Source: Seriola aureovittata (Eukaryota > Chordata > Actinopteri > Carangiformes > Carangidae). From it: a stretch of 64,000 bases of DNA. The DNA lies in NCBI RefSeq assembly GCF_021018895.1, contig NC_079375.1, forward strand, positions 11,812,732 to 11,876,731, given 5' to 3'. Below are positions 14,319 through 26,416 of this stretch, piece by piece. How positions within the stretch are numbered: position 1 is the first letter of the stretch; the number at the start of each line of letters is the position of its first letter. Below the pieces are notes generated by a model. It saw only the letters and a list, made by a program, of their open reading frames with translations. It did no database searches and had not been told where the DNA came from. The translations under genes were made by a program, and so were the position numbers.

Positions 14319-17300
14319 TTCTGCGTGTGTGTGTGGGGGTGTGTGGGTGTGCGTGTGAAAATACTTACAGACAATTAAATGAAGGTGTGCCAGCCCACAC
14401 GTACACACCCACACACACACACACCCACACACACAAACACAAACGCACAATCTTCAGCAGATCTATCTTCTGACCTTGTGTCTCTTGTTTGCTTTGTCCC
14501 CCAGACGATTACACTGCACCAGGAACTACATCCACATGCACCTATTTGTGTCCTACATGCTTAGAGCCATCAGTATTTTTGTGAAAGATGTCGTGCTCTA
14601 CTCTGGATCGGCCCTAGAGAACATGGAAAGAGTCACAGTGGAAGACCTCAAGTCCATCACTGAGGCTCCACCAGCCAACAAAACACAGTTTGTAAGTAAA
14701 CGCACTTTACACTTACAGTATAGATGGGGTCAACATAAAGCACTGTGTCCTTGAAAAATACTCACTGAATTTCTTTTTTAAGATTATTTTTTCAGTGCTT
14801 ATGCCATAACATGGAACAAGGCATATTAAACATACAGTTATTTCTGTTTTTCTGCAGACAATAGAGAATAATAATATGTATCATCAATGATGGCATGACA
14901 TGCACTGATCATTTCATTTGTAGCGTAGTTTGGCGTTAAACATTTTGCTTCCAAAGAGGAAGTGGTATTTTGCAGAGTCTCACCTGCTTTTCCAGAGCCG
15001 GAGCAAATAAACTGTACTATTTGTCACCATGCCAAGCTTTTACTAGGCCAGTACTTGGCTTTCCCTTTCAGAGTCAAGTTTAAAAAATGGGTGAAGACTG
15101 GGTACTTTTCACGCATGCTTTAACATGCAAACAAACAATTTGTGCAATATATTTAGTGGACACTTTTATCCCGTGGCTCTCCAAACTGAGTTACATTAGA
15201 TTAGAAGTGGTTTGTTAGAGTAGGTGACATACTGTACGGGAACACAATGGAGGAAGGTACTGTACATTGTTTTTGCTGTATAAAGCAGCCCAGTGAAAAC
15301 CTTATCCTAAGGCTACTGTAGAAACATCAATACAAATGTGAAGTTCACGGATTATACTGTAGGCAGGGGGCGGCACAATGATTAGCACCGTCGCCTCACA
15401 GCAAGAAGGTTTTGGGTTCGGGCCCTTTTTGTGTGTTGTTTGCGCCGAGTACGCCCGGATTCCTTCCCCCCTGCACGTTCGTTGAATTACTCTAAATTGC
15501 CTGTAGGTGTGAATGTGAGAGTGAACAACCCCCCACAACGCCTCATTTGAGGGTCACGGGGTTAATTGACAACAGGTTAATTGGCGACTCTAAATCGCCC
15601 ATAAGTGTGAATGTGAGCAGGAATAATTGTTTTGTCTCTGTGATTTACTGGAGACCTGTTCAGGGTGTTTGGTGCTAAAATTAGGTTTTTATTTATTCAC
15701 CTTCCATTTTCAAACCTAGCTTCATTTGATGACAGCACAGGGTTTGCAACAATAACTCGCTAACACAGGAACTCACTAATCAGCAGCTTTGTAAATATAT
15801 TTCAGTCCTGACTTACAGAAAGATAATGGTTATAGGAACAAATCTATTCAATCACAGATCTTTGTCTCCATTAAAGGGGTGAAAGCACGACTAAAAAGCT
15901 GCCCCATGGCAACCCCCCCCCCCCCCGCTGTTGCCCAACAATGCTTGTTAGAATACACACTGATGAGAAAAGGTAGATATGAAAATTATAAGACTGGTAA
16001 TCAGCACAGGAACAGACGGTGCTGAGTCTAATAATCATGGCATGACAATAGAGCAGTGAGGAGGCTGACTTTAACTGGAGCCCAATCGATGGCTGACTAA
16101 ATCATTATGGGCTCCTGAGACTTCCACACATCCTGTCAATAGAACAGCACATAATACTAACTGGATTATTATGAACCTCTGTTCAAACACAAATAAGCTA
16201 TAATGAGATAAAATGTCACTGTCAATATTTTATATTAAAGGCACTGTTTAAGGAAACTCATTTTGAAGCAAGACGTGTATTTATTTAAGTTTTTTTTTTT
16301 TTTTTTTTCAGTTTAATTCAATCAATAACTTGTGTGATGTGTCTCCCGATTTTCACTGCACTCCAGTACAAGCCAGCGAGGCCCAGGGGAAATTCACATG
16401 GTCCAAAGAGCAATTTAAAACATATAACTTTTAACACAAAAGCTGCAGCTTGCTGCTGTGACACCTCCAGTTTTCATGTTGCATCACCCCAGCCAATCAG
16501 CTGGAATGAATCGTCCATGTCAAACACCAATTTTCATTTATTTCCTTTTCTTGTGAAGTGCCAAACACGCTAAATGACAGCTGGAAACTCTTGTGAAGAC
16601 TTGTTAACCATGTGTTATACTGTGATAATGCCCTTAATTTCAAAACTGGCTCTTATACATGAAAAAGTGTTTAACTAGTTTTGCATGTGTAAAAATGAAA
16701 GTGGTTTCAAACAATGAACTCAGATGAAAGTTTGGTCCTCCATGAGTGTAGATAATGAATCAAGCCTCTGTGCCAGAGAGAAATAACAGGTTGTGAATAA
16801 CATGGGCATAAGGGCCATTTTAAATGTGTTAATTTCAGGGTGAGTTTACTGTAGGCTGATGCTCACACTTTAGGATTGGACTGCAAGGAGAGCCAAGAAG
16901 CATATTATCTATTCTGCGAGCACAAGTACATTATGTCCCTTCTCTATATATCTTTGCTTCATGTGTGGTATATTTGCTCTAGATACACTTGAGTAGGAAA
17001 TAAATAATATTATAAATTAACGTGAAGTTCTGTTTTTCTTTTCTTAAATGTCATAGCCTTTACATTTATTAGAAACAAAGCATTTTAAAAGCAGATCATT
17101 ATCTATAGGTTTTACGTTGATACTGGATGATTCTCCAATACACAGTACACAGCCCATCCAATACATCCACACCACCCTTCCTTGCCAATGAAAGAAGCAC
17201 AGCTTGTTGTTTATGCAGTGTCGTGAAAGGTCAAGTTAGTGAGGTCAGGGCAACACATGGATGTAAAGCATTCACCTTACGAAAGGTTAGTGCCCTGCTT

Positions 17301-20300
17301 CAGAACAGCAATAAATGTGGGCTTTCAACAGTGATTAACAATGATGAATGATCTTTTTCTTCTTTTCCTCTTTTACTTTTTGAGCCGTAACTACAGTGTG
17401 TAGTTGACATGCACAGGTATTATAGGAACAATTGTTAACAAGTGTAAGAGTCTACAGCCACATGGTAAAATGCTCACAAAGAAAATGCTAACATGGTGAT
17501 GTTTAGAGGGTAATATTTACCATTAGTTTAGCCTGTTAGCCTGTTAGCATGGTAACATACTAATTAGTGCAACAAAGTACAGCTGAGGTTGATGGGAATG
17601 TCATTAGATTGCAGATGTTTTGTCATAAATGAAAAAATTCAAAAAGTAAAAAACATTTGACCTAATGATGGTGCTAGATGAAAAGTCAGAGGATCTACAA
17701 AGTCATTACATTTTTTCCTCTTGGGCTCTTTAATATCTTTAACAAATTTGTTGTCAAGATATTTTCTCTCAAAACCAGAAAAGTAAAACTTCAACCTGCC
17801 GGTGCTACGGATACAATCAGATAACATTACTGACCTTGAGTCATATAAGGAATCCTTGGGGAGCACGTTTCAAAAAGAATTAAGACAAAAGATAAAAGAG
17901 ACACAAGGCAAGACACATAAGGGATGAACACAAAATAAGACGAATGAAAACTGAATAAAACAAATAATAGTAAACAAAAAAAACAAAAATAGTAAAAGAC
18001 ACAAGCAAAGAGAAAAGTGTTAAGCTTTGATTTAAAAGAGCTGAGAGCTCAAAAACATCATTCTTTCTTGGTCTCAGTGAAGACTTTAGCAGCAGCATTC
18101 TGAACCTGAATGAATGGATTATACTGTATTTCAGGTTACATCAGGGTGTGTGTATTCAGTAATCTGAATACATTCCCCACTTCCAGAAATGCGTTGTTCA
18201 CTCGCAGCTGTTTAATGTTGTGTGTAACTGCAGTGTGGGTGTTATTGTGTTTTAAAGGGTGTGTTGTGTGTTGTTGGAGTCTTTGGGCTCCTTCCGGACT
18301 GTATTCCCCGACAGCTGTGCTCCCTGCAGACTGAATCAGAATTAATCAACGTAATTACATTAAGTGGAAGATTATGAAAAAGCATCAGTCTTGTCTGCAG
18401 TTCGAGCTCAAATCTCACTGGCTTTACTGTGGCGCTACTGCAGGATTGTGAGAAAAAGCATTTCAACAAGTATTCAGCAGGTGTGATGTTTTGTCAGTGT
18501 GGGGATTGATTGCATCTGTTCTCCTTGTGTCCTCTTTGTGTCTAGATTGGCTGCAAGGTGGTCGTGACCTTGTTCATGTACTTTCTGGCGACCAATTACT
18601 ACTGGATCCTCGTAGAGGGTCTGTACCTTCATAGCCTCATCTTCATGACCTTCTTCTCAGACAGAAAGTATCTATGGGGATTTACTCTGATTGGTTGGGG
18701 TGAGTCCCGCTTCATTTACATTCCGCCTGCATGCACGTGATTACAATATGAATATTAGGCTTACTGCCATGCGAATTAAATATTATGTAAGGTATTTAAT
18801 TTTTGATGGTCTAATAAGTATGCAAAGAAGTTTGAAGAAAAATAAAATGGGAGGCACTGTCAAGTCTCTTGCTGATATTTTATTGATAAGCAAATGAAGA
18901 CAGTGGAAAACTGTGTAAAGACACACACTCATGAATATGGGCTTTACAGTTCCTGCATTGTACACACTGTGCGTATAAGTTACATAAGCACAGCGCATAC
19001 AATGTGGATGCTGTGTTCCCCAGGTTCTACCTACCTAGCAAATTATGGACTTATTTTGGAATCTTTTAAAGTACTTTCTTAAGTTTTTTTTTTTTTTTTA
19101 ATTATTGTAATATTTTATTTTCTCTTTTATTTCTCAGGAGTACCGGCTATGTTTGTGACAGTTTGGGCAACTGTGAGAGCCATGTTTGCAGACACAGAGT
19201 AAGTGATCTGCATAAATAATGAGACATTATTCTTGTTAAACGTAATGCAGAAATACTAAGGTCATTGGTTTCTTAAGGCAAAGGGGGCACGTGCAAACAG
19301 AGTCAATGATGAAGTAAGTTTTGCAGCAGTGGTTTTATTTTGCTGAGTGTCTGTGGAAAGTTTCCTTCAACAAAAATAACTGTCCACGCAATGATGTATA
19401 AACCGGTCTAAATTCTGAAGGCTTAAATGGTGAAATTTAAATATATCAGTATTTTCCTACCAAACATACCTCAAGCTTCTGTAGTAAAGGTTGAGGACAG
19501 GGTTGAAAGCTGAGGAAAAAGAACTTAAGTGGAGTCACATCCTACTTCTGAATGGCTGCCTCAGGCAATCTTACTGGACCCACAACCCCTTCTGACTGGC
19601 ACTATCTGCCACCTCCACATTGGTACCGTACCATGGTCGAGCACTGAGGAATCTGGAGCTGAGAGCTTACAGCTAAGCTGGTATCCAGCAGCTGTCTAGT
19701 GGAACTAAACCACATATTTCGTTGTCAGCAGTAGAGCAGCAGCATAACAGCTTCATGGGCAAGAAAACAAACCAAGCATGCTAATAACCACAGCTCGGTC
19801 ATTGGTAGTATGGAGTAAGAAGTAATGGTAGGCATTTGGTTAAAAATTCCAATCTATCGACTATGGGTGTCGTATTGGTTAAAACTGACCTAAATCAAGC
19901 ATGATCTATGCTTTTTGTCAAAAGATCTATGAATCTTTCTTGCTGCTAAAAGCCACACATAGACAGGAATAAATACAGAGGAGATGACCTCAATGTCCTC
20001 GGTGGTAGCTTAAGGCACAGATTTTGTTATTTCAATTCATTGGCACAAAGTAAAAAATTTTTTCCAGAACTGCAAAAGCCTTGAACATGAAGGCCAAATT
20101 CTGGGGTAATGAATCAATTCATTAGGGATTAAGGCTGGAATCAAATCATGTAAACATTTATTTTGACGAATTGAATTCATGTCTGTATGGCTTCATATGA
20201 TACTTGTGTCTAGCACTTTCAGATGAATCTAAATGGAGTCAGTGACCTGGCTGAATCTCTATCTGATGGCAGTGATCATTAGAGACACCAGAGTGGAACA

Positions 20301-22434
20301 GAGGGATCCTGGATCATCACATCTGCCACCTTGATCCTTACTTATCTCTCGCTGATCCCTGTGTTGTTGTTTATCTGCTGCAGGTGTTGGGACTTAAGTG
20401 CAGGCAATTTGAAATGGATATATCAAGTGCCTATCCTGGCGGCTGTAGTGGTGAGTACGCGCTCGCTGTTTGCACCTTTCCCCTGCTGCGCGGGAAATGA
20501 CAGTGTTTCACTGCACCTGTGGCATAACAGCTGTTGGATAAGACACCTTATTATGTTTCCAGTGACACCCAATCATATATTTGTGTTTCTATTTTTTTTC
20601 CAGGTTAATTTTATGTTATTTCTGAACATCATCAGAGTCTTGGCAACTAAATTACGAGAAACAAACGCTGGAAGGTGTGACACAAGGCAACAGTACAGGT
20701 ACTGAGGACTAGCATTGTGCAAAATTATTATTTTCAATTCAAAATTTTACTAGAGCAGCTGCTTATTTTGATTAATTCATCATATCACATATTAATATCC
20801 TGCACCACCGCCAGCATGATGAAGCCATGAATGATGAGGCAGGATCGAAAATTGCAGCGAAGATTGCAGTGATACATAATAATGACCCTTCACTGTCATG
20901 AACCAAAGGCTGCAAGTAATGATTGTTATCATTACAGATTAATCAGCCTCTTATTATGTATTATGTAATCTATTTTATAATCTCAACGAGTAATAGAAAA
21001 TAGTAAAAAATGCTGTTGTCAGTTAGAGGGTCTCAGGTGACGGTCTTTAAATTGCTTGTTTCATGTGACTCACAGATTTTGAATTTTATAAAGACTTTAA
21101 ATGAAAAATAAAAGGAGCAGATCCTCACATTTGAAAAGATGGAAACAGAGAATGTTTAGCATTTTTGCTCAATAAATGACTTAAAGTTCACTTAAACTTA
21201 AACAACAGAAAAGAATTGAAGTAATGGGACTAATTAATTAATCAACTAATTGTTTTAACACCAAACCAGAAATAATTTTTTGCTTAAGTGAAGCCATAAA
21301 AAGTGAAGCAATAGTTAAACAAAATGAATGAATGAATAATTGAATTAACATGCACAAATTAGATGCTTTAGTTCTATAATGTGCTGAAGGTTGACCGTAT
21401 AATATTTTGTTAAGATTACAAAAACGTTCCTCTGCTGTTACAGAAAACTGCTGAAGTCCACGCTGGTGCTGATGCCACTGTTTGGTGTCCACTACATCAT
21501 ATTCAACGCCATGCCGTACACAGAGGTGTCTGGAGTTCCCTGGCTGATCCAGATGCACTATGAGATGCTGTTTAACTCCTTCCAGGTGAAGCTGCTGCGG
21601 TAGAAATGTTACTTTCAGCTCTGCGGGCCATTAATATTAATGTGTCCTTTCAAGCTGAACAAATCTGACTGACCTGATGAGGATTTTACATGTCCTCAAG
21701 GTCGACATGTCTTTATCACTGAAAACACTGTCAGCGACTCGTTAATAAAAGGAAGAGGGATCAATTATCTATTAGTTACTTTATGATGAGGTATTTGGTT
21801 GCAGTTGGATCTTAATTAAGATAAAGAGGAAGAGAAGGGTGGCTGATGATTTAAAATACCATAGGAAATATCAATGTATACGGCTTAAATGTCATATTAT
21901 CTCCACACTAAAGATATCTCTTATCTTCTCTTTTCCAGGGATTCTTAGTTGCAATTATATACTGCTTTTGCAACGGAGAGGTAAGGACTCATAAAGTTTT
22001 GCATTTTACAGTAAAAACTCCTGCATCATATTTAAGCTCTTTCGTGGCTAAATAACTTCTTCTCTTCAAAGGTTCAAGCTGAGATCAAAAAGTCCTGGAG
22101 CAGGAGAACTCTGGCACTGGACTTCAAAAGAAAAGCTCGGAGTGGCAGTAACACTTACAGCTATGGACCTATGGTATCACACACCAGTGTTACCAACGTC
22201 ACCGCCAGAGGACCGCTGGCCCTCCACCTCACCACGAGGCTGGGACCGGTGCCTGTGAACGGGCACAGGAACCTCCCCGGGTACGTGAAGAACGGCTCCG
22301 TCTCAGAGAACTCGATACCTTCGTCGGGACAGGAGCTCCACATCCCCGAGGAGGAGCATTCTGCTCACACGCGGCCCTGCGAGGACGAGAAACCCTCGCC
22401 CGTGGTCGAGGAGGAGAGGGAGACGGTCATGTGA
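1669..22434 (+). CDS. pth1r: Parathyroid hormone 1 receptor, class B1 GPCR (5'-partial, 12 coding exons)
   Basis: Cell-surface receptor for PTH/PTHrP that signals mainly through Gs/cAMP and Gq in bone and kidney (family knowledge). Coding exons: 1669-1771, 7565-7675, 7932-8053, 12608-12702, 14505-14691, 18546-18699, 19138-19198, 20384-20450, 20604-20698, 21444-21585, 21939-21980, 22072-22434. All junctions are GT-AG and phases match, giving 513 residues. The extracellular domain has six Cys (visible residues 23, 38, 47, 61, 78, 99) and N-glycosylation sequons NGT, NKT and NHS. Seven membrane helices follow, including RNYIHMHLF (the His of the human H223 activating site) and LATKLRET (the human T410 site). 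The tail ends ETVM, a PDZ ligand. The signal-peptide exon is not seen in 1-1668 and must lie upstream. Teleosts have several PTH receptors. Tail and neighbours favour pth1r; the a/b copy is not resolved. Confidence 0.95.
1821..2095. repeat. Teleost interspersed repeat, copy A
   Basis: Contains gaatgtctgtaccaaatta, catccagtagttgttgagac and ctcatggtctcgctagagga in the order seen in a common fish repeat. Copies B (17395-17730) and C (32735-33130) share blocks. Confidence 0.6.
5529..5551. repeat. TG microsatellite
   Basis: About 11 uninterrupted TG units within the first visible pth1r intron. Confidence 0.9.
7565..7675 (+). CDS. pth1r: pth1r coding exon E3 (extracellular domain)
   Basis: Starts after ctctgcag with a split Asp codon, then [16 protein letters not shown], and ends at YIYDFNHKG before gtgagt. 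It joins E1 directly in phase 1, with no E2 exon between. Confidence 0.95.
7932..8053 (+). CDS. pth1r: pth1r coding exon (end of extracellular domain)
   Basis: Reads [14 protein letters not shown] through [12 protein letters not shown], holding the last two Cys of the hormone-binding fold and three N-glycosylation sequons. Ends phase 0 before gtgaga. Confidence 0.95.
8815..9180 (-). mobile_element. Tc1/mariner-like transposase relic
   Basis: On the minus strand, frames broken by stops and shifts resemble the C-terminal half of a Tc1-like transposase: a block before the second catalytic Asp, then SDLDPI (cf. SPDLNPI) and a LLA-WVQTPAA stretch. Too decayed to be active. Confidence 0.6.
11311..11640 (-). 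mobile_element. Tc1/mariner-like transposase relic
   Basis: Two overlapping minus-strand frames carry pieces of one transposase: [17 protein letters not shown] and VQHDNDPEQ (the DDE-region HDNDP motif) in one, and [15 protein letters not shown] (the late conserved EEW region) in the other. The frame change between them shows a dead copy. Confidence 0.65.
12235..12300. repeat. AT dinucleotide microsatellite
   Basis: About 30 AT units with a small interruption (tacatatat), self-complementary. Confidence 0.95.
12608..12702 (+). CDS. pth1r: pth1r coding exon (transmembrane helix 1)
   Basis: Starts [15 protein letters not shown] after ccaacag and encodes hydrophobic helix 1. Ends in phase 2 (split Arg) before gtgagt. 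Confidence 0.95.
14285..14449. repeat. GT block facing an AC block (inverted microsatellites)
   Basis: GT-rich 14285-14357 and AC-rich 14395-14449 separated by about 37 bases; they are imperfect reverse complements. They lie about 55 bases upstream of a pth1r exon. Confidence 0.9.
14505..14691 (+). CDS. pth1r: pth1r coding exon (helix 2 and first extracellular loop)
   Basis: Contains [14 protein letters not shown] and [11 protein letters not shown], then a hydrophilic first extracellular loop with an ANKTQ sequon. Acceptor tcccccag, donor gtaagt, phase 0 out. Confidence 0.96.
15366..15600 (+). repeat. tRNA-like SINE-type repeat
   Basis: Reads gcggcacaatgattagcacc, gtcgcctcacagcaagaagg and gggttcgggccc, matching a tRNA-derived head (the last block resembles a B box), then ctctaaattgcctgtaggtg, which recurs as ctctaaatcgcccataagtg 100 bases later. 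Confidence 0.65.
17395..17730. repeat. Teleost interspersed repeat, copy B
   Basis: Contains gttagcctgttagcatggta, aagtacagctgaggttgatg and gctagatgaaaagtcagagg. The last block matches copy A, so it is the same family with its other half preserved. Confidence 0.6.
18546..18699 (+). CDS. pth1r: pth1r coding exon (helix 3 and part of helix 4)
   Basis: Contains [20 protein letters not shown], the class B hallmark of helix 3 and its intracellular end, followed by KYLWGF. Its Cys at GCKV is the conserved helix 3 cysteine. Donor gtgagt, phase 1. Confidence 0.96.
19138..19198 (+). CDS. pth1r: pth1r coding exon (helix 4)
   Basis: A 61-nt exon, [19 protein letters not shown], between a T-rich acceptor (ttctcag) and donor gtaagt. 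Phases 1 in and 2 out fit both neighbours. Confidence 0.93.
20384..20450 (+). CDS. pth1r: pth1r coding exon (second extracellular loop and start of helix 5)
   Basis: Reads [20 protein letters not shown]. The Cys-Trp-Asp is the conserved loop-2 motif, with the Cys paired to helix 3. Acceptor ctgcag, donor gtgagt, phase 0 out. Confidence 0.95.
20604..20698 (+). CDS. pth1r: pth1r coding exon (helix 5 and third intracellular loop)
   Basis: Contains [18 protein letters not shown] and RCDTRQQYR, nearly identical to the mammalian receptor in the G-protein-coupling loop. The split Arg is completed by the next exon. Confidence 0.96.
21444..21585 (+). CDS. pth1r: pth1r coding exon (helix 6, third extracellular loop)
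   Basis: Contains [18 protein letters not shown] and [11 protein letters not shown], a strong class B receptor match. Acceptor gttacag, donor gtgaag, phase 0 out. Confidence 0.96.
21939..21980 (+). CDS. pth1r: pth1r 42-nt exon (helix 7)
   Basis: Encodes exactly 14 codons, [14 protein letters not shown], the short helix-7 exon typical of class B receptor genes. Acceptor ttttccag, donor gtaagg. Confidence 0.96.
22072..22434 (+). CDS. pth1r: pth1r last coding exon (cytoplasmic tail)
   Basis: Starts [11 protein letters not shown], runs through [11 protein letters not shown] and [15 protein letters not shown], and ends ERETVM-stop. The final ETVM is the PDZ ligand that binds NHERF scaffolds in mammals. 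The middle of the tail has diverged from mammals. Confidence 0.96.
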   Translation, partial: VQAEIKKSWSRRTLALDFKRKARSGSNTYSYGPMVSHTSVTNVTARGPLALHLTTRLGPVPVNGHRNLPGYVKNGSVSENSIPSSGQELHIPEEEHSAHTRPCEDEKPSPVVEEERETVM

Positions 22435-23338
22435 CCGCTGTGTATAGGGATGAAAACTGGAAAACAAACAAACAAAAAAAAAAACAAATCATAACACAGT
22501 CTCAGGATGGTCTGCCAGTTTTTTTTCTCCTGTGAATCGAGCCAGAACTTTGGCAACTGATGAGGCTCAAGGTAACAAAAAAAAAAAGAAAAAAAAGAAA
22601 AAAGGGTGTATCACTTTTGTGAGCTGGGCCACCTTTATTTGAGGGATGATGACCCTCATTGTTGTGGCAAACACTCTCAACTCTTTCAACAACCACCTGC
22701 CACAGTGAATGTGTAAAAGGCTGAAAACAGACTGCCGTTTCTTATTTCTTTCCCACTGCCATCGAGTTTTCTGTTTGCTTTTTTGGCAGATGTCTTGTTG
22801 CTCAGCTCTTGTGCATAAATCAAACTGAGGTTAGTTAGTTGCAGTAGTTGCCAGGAACAGCCTTAATCACCTATGTAAAGCCAGGTGGATTTTGAGTGCA
22901 CTTAGTGGCACATGTGTGGGCAATTTCATCAGCAAGGTTTCACATTAAGTCAGTGTGAGTAGACGACGTGTGGGCTCGGCTTCCAAAAAAATTATTAATG
23001 CTACTATTTTGAGGGATCTGTTCATGTTTTCTGGCACGGTTTCTCATTTGTTCTGCATTGACTTAAATCCACTTCAGTGTAAAAGGGAAGGTACTCAGGT
23101 AATTGAAGTCCTCTGTTGTTGCACACCTATTTTTATACGTTTAAAGTGGTGTTTTAGCATGGTCAGCATTTCTCTCCAGAGGATGTTGGTAGGTTATATA
23201 AGGCTGTGTTAAAATATTCTTGTTTTCAAAAAAACGTTGTACAGTCTCTGCTGTTTAGAAAGACCCGGTATTCATCTCTCTGATTGCAACAGATTTCGAA
23301 GAGTTCAAATGAATGTTTCATATTCAAATTCTCTAACA

Positions 23339-23353
23339 AAACACACACACAAG

Positions 23354-23401
<48 letters not shown>

Positions 23402-23413
23402 ACACACACACAA
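23339..23413. repeat. CA microsatellite in the pth1r 3' region
   Basis: Roughly 30 CA units with two short interruptions (aagata, ta). Confidence 0.95.
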
Positions 23414-26410
23414 AACGATGCCAAAGTAAGAATATCTCTTTGAGGACTGTCTCTTTCTTTGGGTTGAGTGTCATCTGAGGTAAAGAGGTCCTTAATAGAA
23501 ATCTGACAGAAATAGTATCAAGTGTTCTCGCTAAGTTTTCAAAGGAAGAGACCCCCCATTTAAAAAAACACAGGGCGCAGGAAACGGTCATATATTTCAG
23601 TGGAATGTTAATTAAATGAGGAATCCAAGAAAATCTCAAATTCCCCTGGAAATTCCAAGAGCGACATTTGTGGTGGATATGAAGGAAAACCCAGAGATGA
23701 AAAACACACAGAAATTTTCACAGATGGTCCAGTGTTATGCTGCTTTTTGATGTATATATACAAGTCACAATGTTTACAAAGATCAGAAATACATTCTAAT
23801 TGTGAGCTAATAGTGTTCATGTGTATGGATATGTTATAAAGCTATGTTTCAGTGTATATAATTTTTTTTTTTCATGTGTTTGTTTACGGAATGTTTGCAA
23901 TATTTGATTATGTACATTGTCCAAATCAAAACTGGTGAATACATTTACAGGTGACAGAGGGCATTCAGACTAGCATTTAACGAAGCATTAGACAAGGTAT
24001 TTCAAACTCTGTAACTTGTAACTTACTGCACTTAACCTGCACGGTTTGCAGGTTAGGTCACATAATCTATTATACCAAAGAGAAAAGGCATGATATGCTG
24101 CCAGGGAAAAAGGTTGTTTTGCAGTATTTTCATCCACCATCTTGTTTACAGTGACCAAAAAGTCTTAAAGTCACCCGCTCTCCAAAAAAAAAAAGAAAAA
24201 AGAAAAAAAAAAAAGTATTTGCTACTGGTAGTTAGTGTAGGAAAATGTCAAGATAAAAGTGTTGAAATACAGCTCCCACATAGATTGAAGTTTTTAAAAT
24301 AAATATTCAGTTCCATGTAAACAGCAGTGAAGCAAATGAGAAAACCATCCACAACACTCAGTAGCTCAGTAACAATGGACTGAGACCATTAATATTAAAG
24401 GCAGTTTTGTTGCTCTTAAATCCTCCACTTGGATTTTTGACTTAACTTGGTCTCGGGAGCAGAATTAGTCACTATTTGGTTTGGACGAACGTGTGTGATG
24501 GATTTGTGATTTAGCTCAGATTCAGCTAAATGGAGTTTTACCTCACACATAAATTCCAACTGATATGTGACCAAAGCTAATATTTGCTCTTGAGCACAGT
24601 GTTATCCCATGTTTTTTATTTTGTTTTTTTTTATGTTTGGTTTTTTTTCACATCTGGTGACCACCGTTCGATGGCAACAACTCTTGTCCCTCTTGCTGTC
24701 GTCTGCCTTTAGTGACTTCACGCAGACTGAGTTATGCTTCCCACCTTCCTGATTCCCAGGTTTGCTCCACCAGTTGCTCAGTCCATTATCATGTGTGCTG
24801 TGACTCAGTTTTGAAAGGTTAGAGCCCGGTCTGCTCTGTTACAAGTCCACCCAGCAGATTTATACTGCACGTAAAAGAGTAGAAAACACTAAATTCAGAC
24901 AACTTTATAAATTGTCTTTGCTGTTTTCCCATCAAGCAGATGTTTTAAGGGTCAGTCTGTCAATGTTCTTCTTATTGACAGCAAATCCCATGAAAAGACC
25001 AAAAATCAACATTTGCCTGACTTATAAGTATTGTCGGACACACTAATGAGCCACACCTTTTTATTGGGTGACATGTTTCTTTATTACAAAATACATGGGT
25101 AGTGTAGTTTTTTATTTTTTTATTTTTCTGAGCCAATCCCACAAATACCATCCTGTGTGCGTAAATACTCACTAGCTAACCAAATGTGTGTTAATCCGCA
25201 GCTAAAAAAAGTCCCCAACAAATACACTATTTACTCCTGTCTGAGTAAAGTTTGCCTAAAGCTACAGGGCCCAGGTGTTTTGGGAAATTACACAGCCTTT
25301 CTTTTTTTAAAAATTAAACAAAATATTTGAGACACACAATTTTAAACATTTATACTTTTAGTAGAAACAAATAGGCTTTTGGATGAGAGACAACAGCATG
25401 GTAGGAAAGTACTGAGAGATGGACTAACGCATTGATATTTTTGGTCTTTTTATGGCTTTTTTTTGGCAATAAGGAAAATATAAAATCATTTTAGATATAT
25501 CCACAAAACTCATTTGAGCCAGACAACTTCCTGTTTTTGACAGCTGGTCAGACGCCTGTGATTTTGAGTCATTAGCTGTAGAATTCTGAGAAGCGTGTTT
25601 GGGCCTTTAAGGAACTCAAATTGGATCCAACTGGGACATTTCCATGGGGACCGGTCATGATTGCGACTCGAGTGGATTCGCTACAACAGTAATTAGAGGT
25701 GGCTTCAGGCCACAATGATGGAAAAAAGGAAAAGACTAAGGTTGAGGGGAAGCTCTTGTCACTTGATAATAAAGTGATATCCTGTTGGTATAGTCGTAAC
25801 ATGTACAACGTTTAAGACTGCAGCTGACTGAGGTGGTTGTTCTTCTAATCCAATCAGACTTTCCACTAACTGCCGCTGGGCAAGTAAAGATGTTGCCGTT
25901 GTGTAATGCAGTTTCTCATTAAAAGGGCAGGGGTGGTATCAGAGCATTCAAATCTTTTATTAAAATAACACTTGGAAAATTATATATGAGCACTTTAATA
26001 CCCTATAATACAGTATTTTGTTCTGATTGTATCATGTAAAATGATTGTGTTTTGGAATCAAGTGTACAATAAGGCCAATAACCATAGAGCTAATGTTGTA
26101 ATTCATTGTTTTCGAATACCTCTCATGGAAGTATAAAATGTGTTTCATTGTCTTTTATTTATCTCGTGCCGAAATGTACTCAGTGGAGTCGACATTGGTC
26201 TTCATGCTTTACATACAGTATGTGGGCAGTGTTTTTCTTTTGTTTGTTTTGTTTGTTTGTTTGTTTGTTTTGTTTTTTTTTTAAGACACATCTCACCTTC
26301 TCATCACTCCATGGTGATGTAGGCATGTTGTAGATATCAGTGTAAACTTGGACTCAAGTAGGAAGATGTTATCTGGTTTCTAATGTTCATCAGTGAATTG
26401 TGAATAAGTC

Positions 26411-26416
26411 AATAAA
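26411..26416 (+). terminator. pth1r: Candidate pth1r polyadenylation signal
   Basis: AATAAA followed within about 35 bases by a T-rich stretch (cttttttttgc). It is the last plus-strand signal before the tmie 3' end. Confidence 0.45.

Larger units (their letters stand above)
14692..18545. other. pth1r intron with SINE-like and other repeats
   Basis: A 3.9-kb intron holding a tRNA-like SINE (15366-15600), a 14-C run (15913-15926), a T-run (16290-16308) and an interspersed repeat (17395-17730). No further exon is seen. Confidence 0.6.
22435..26416 (+). other. pth1r: pth1r 3' untranslated region and flank
   Basis: No coding frame is supported here. It is AT-rich and holds A-runs at about 22470-22610 and a CA microsatellite. 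Candidate AATAAA polyadenylation signals are at 24298-24303 and 26411-26416. Which one ends the transcript cannot be read from sequence. Confidence 0.5.

Noticed and set aside
14265..14564. Frames rich in Cys-Val or His-Thr
   Set aside because: Translations of GT/AC microsatellites; only the part from 14505 is coding, as pth1r.
15366..15450. Considered as a tRNA gene
   Set aside because: Box-like blocks are present but no acceptor stem or anticodon arm closes, and the sequence continues as a known SINE-like repeat.
23226..23639. 137-codon minus-strand frame with Cys-Val repeats
   Set aside because: Runs through a CA microsatellite; no homology and no splice context.
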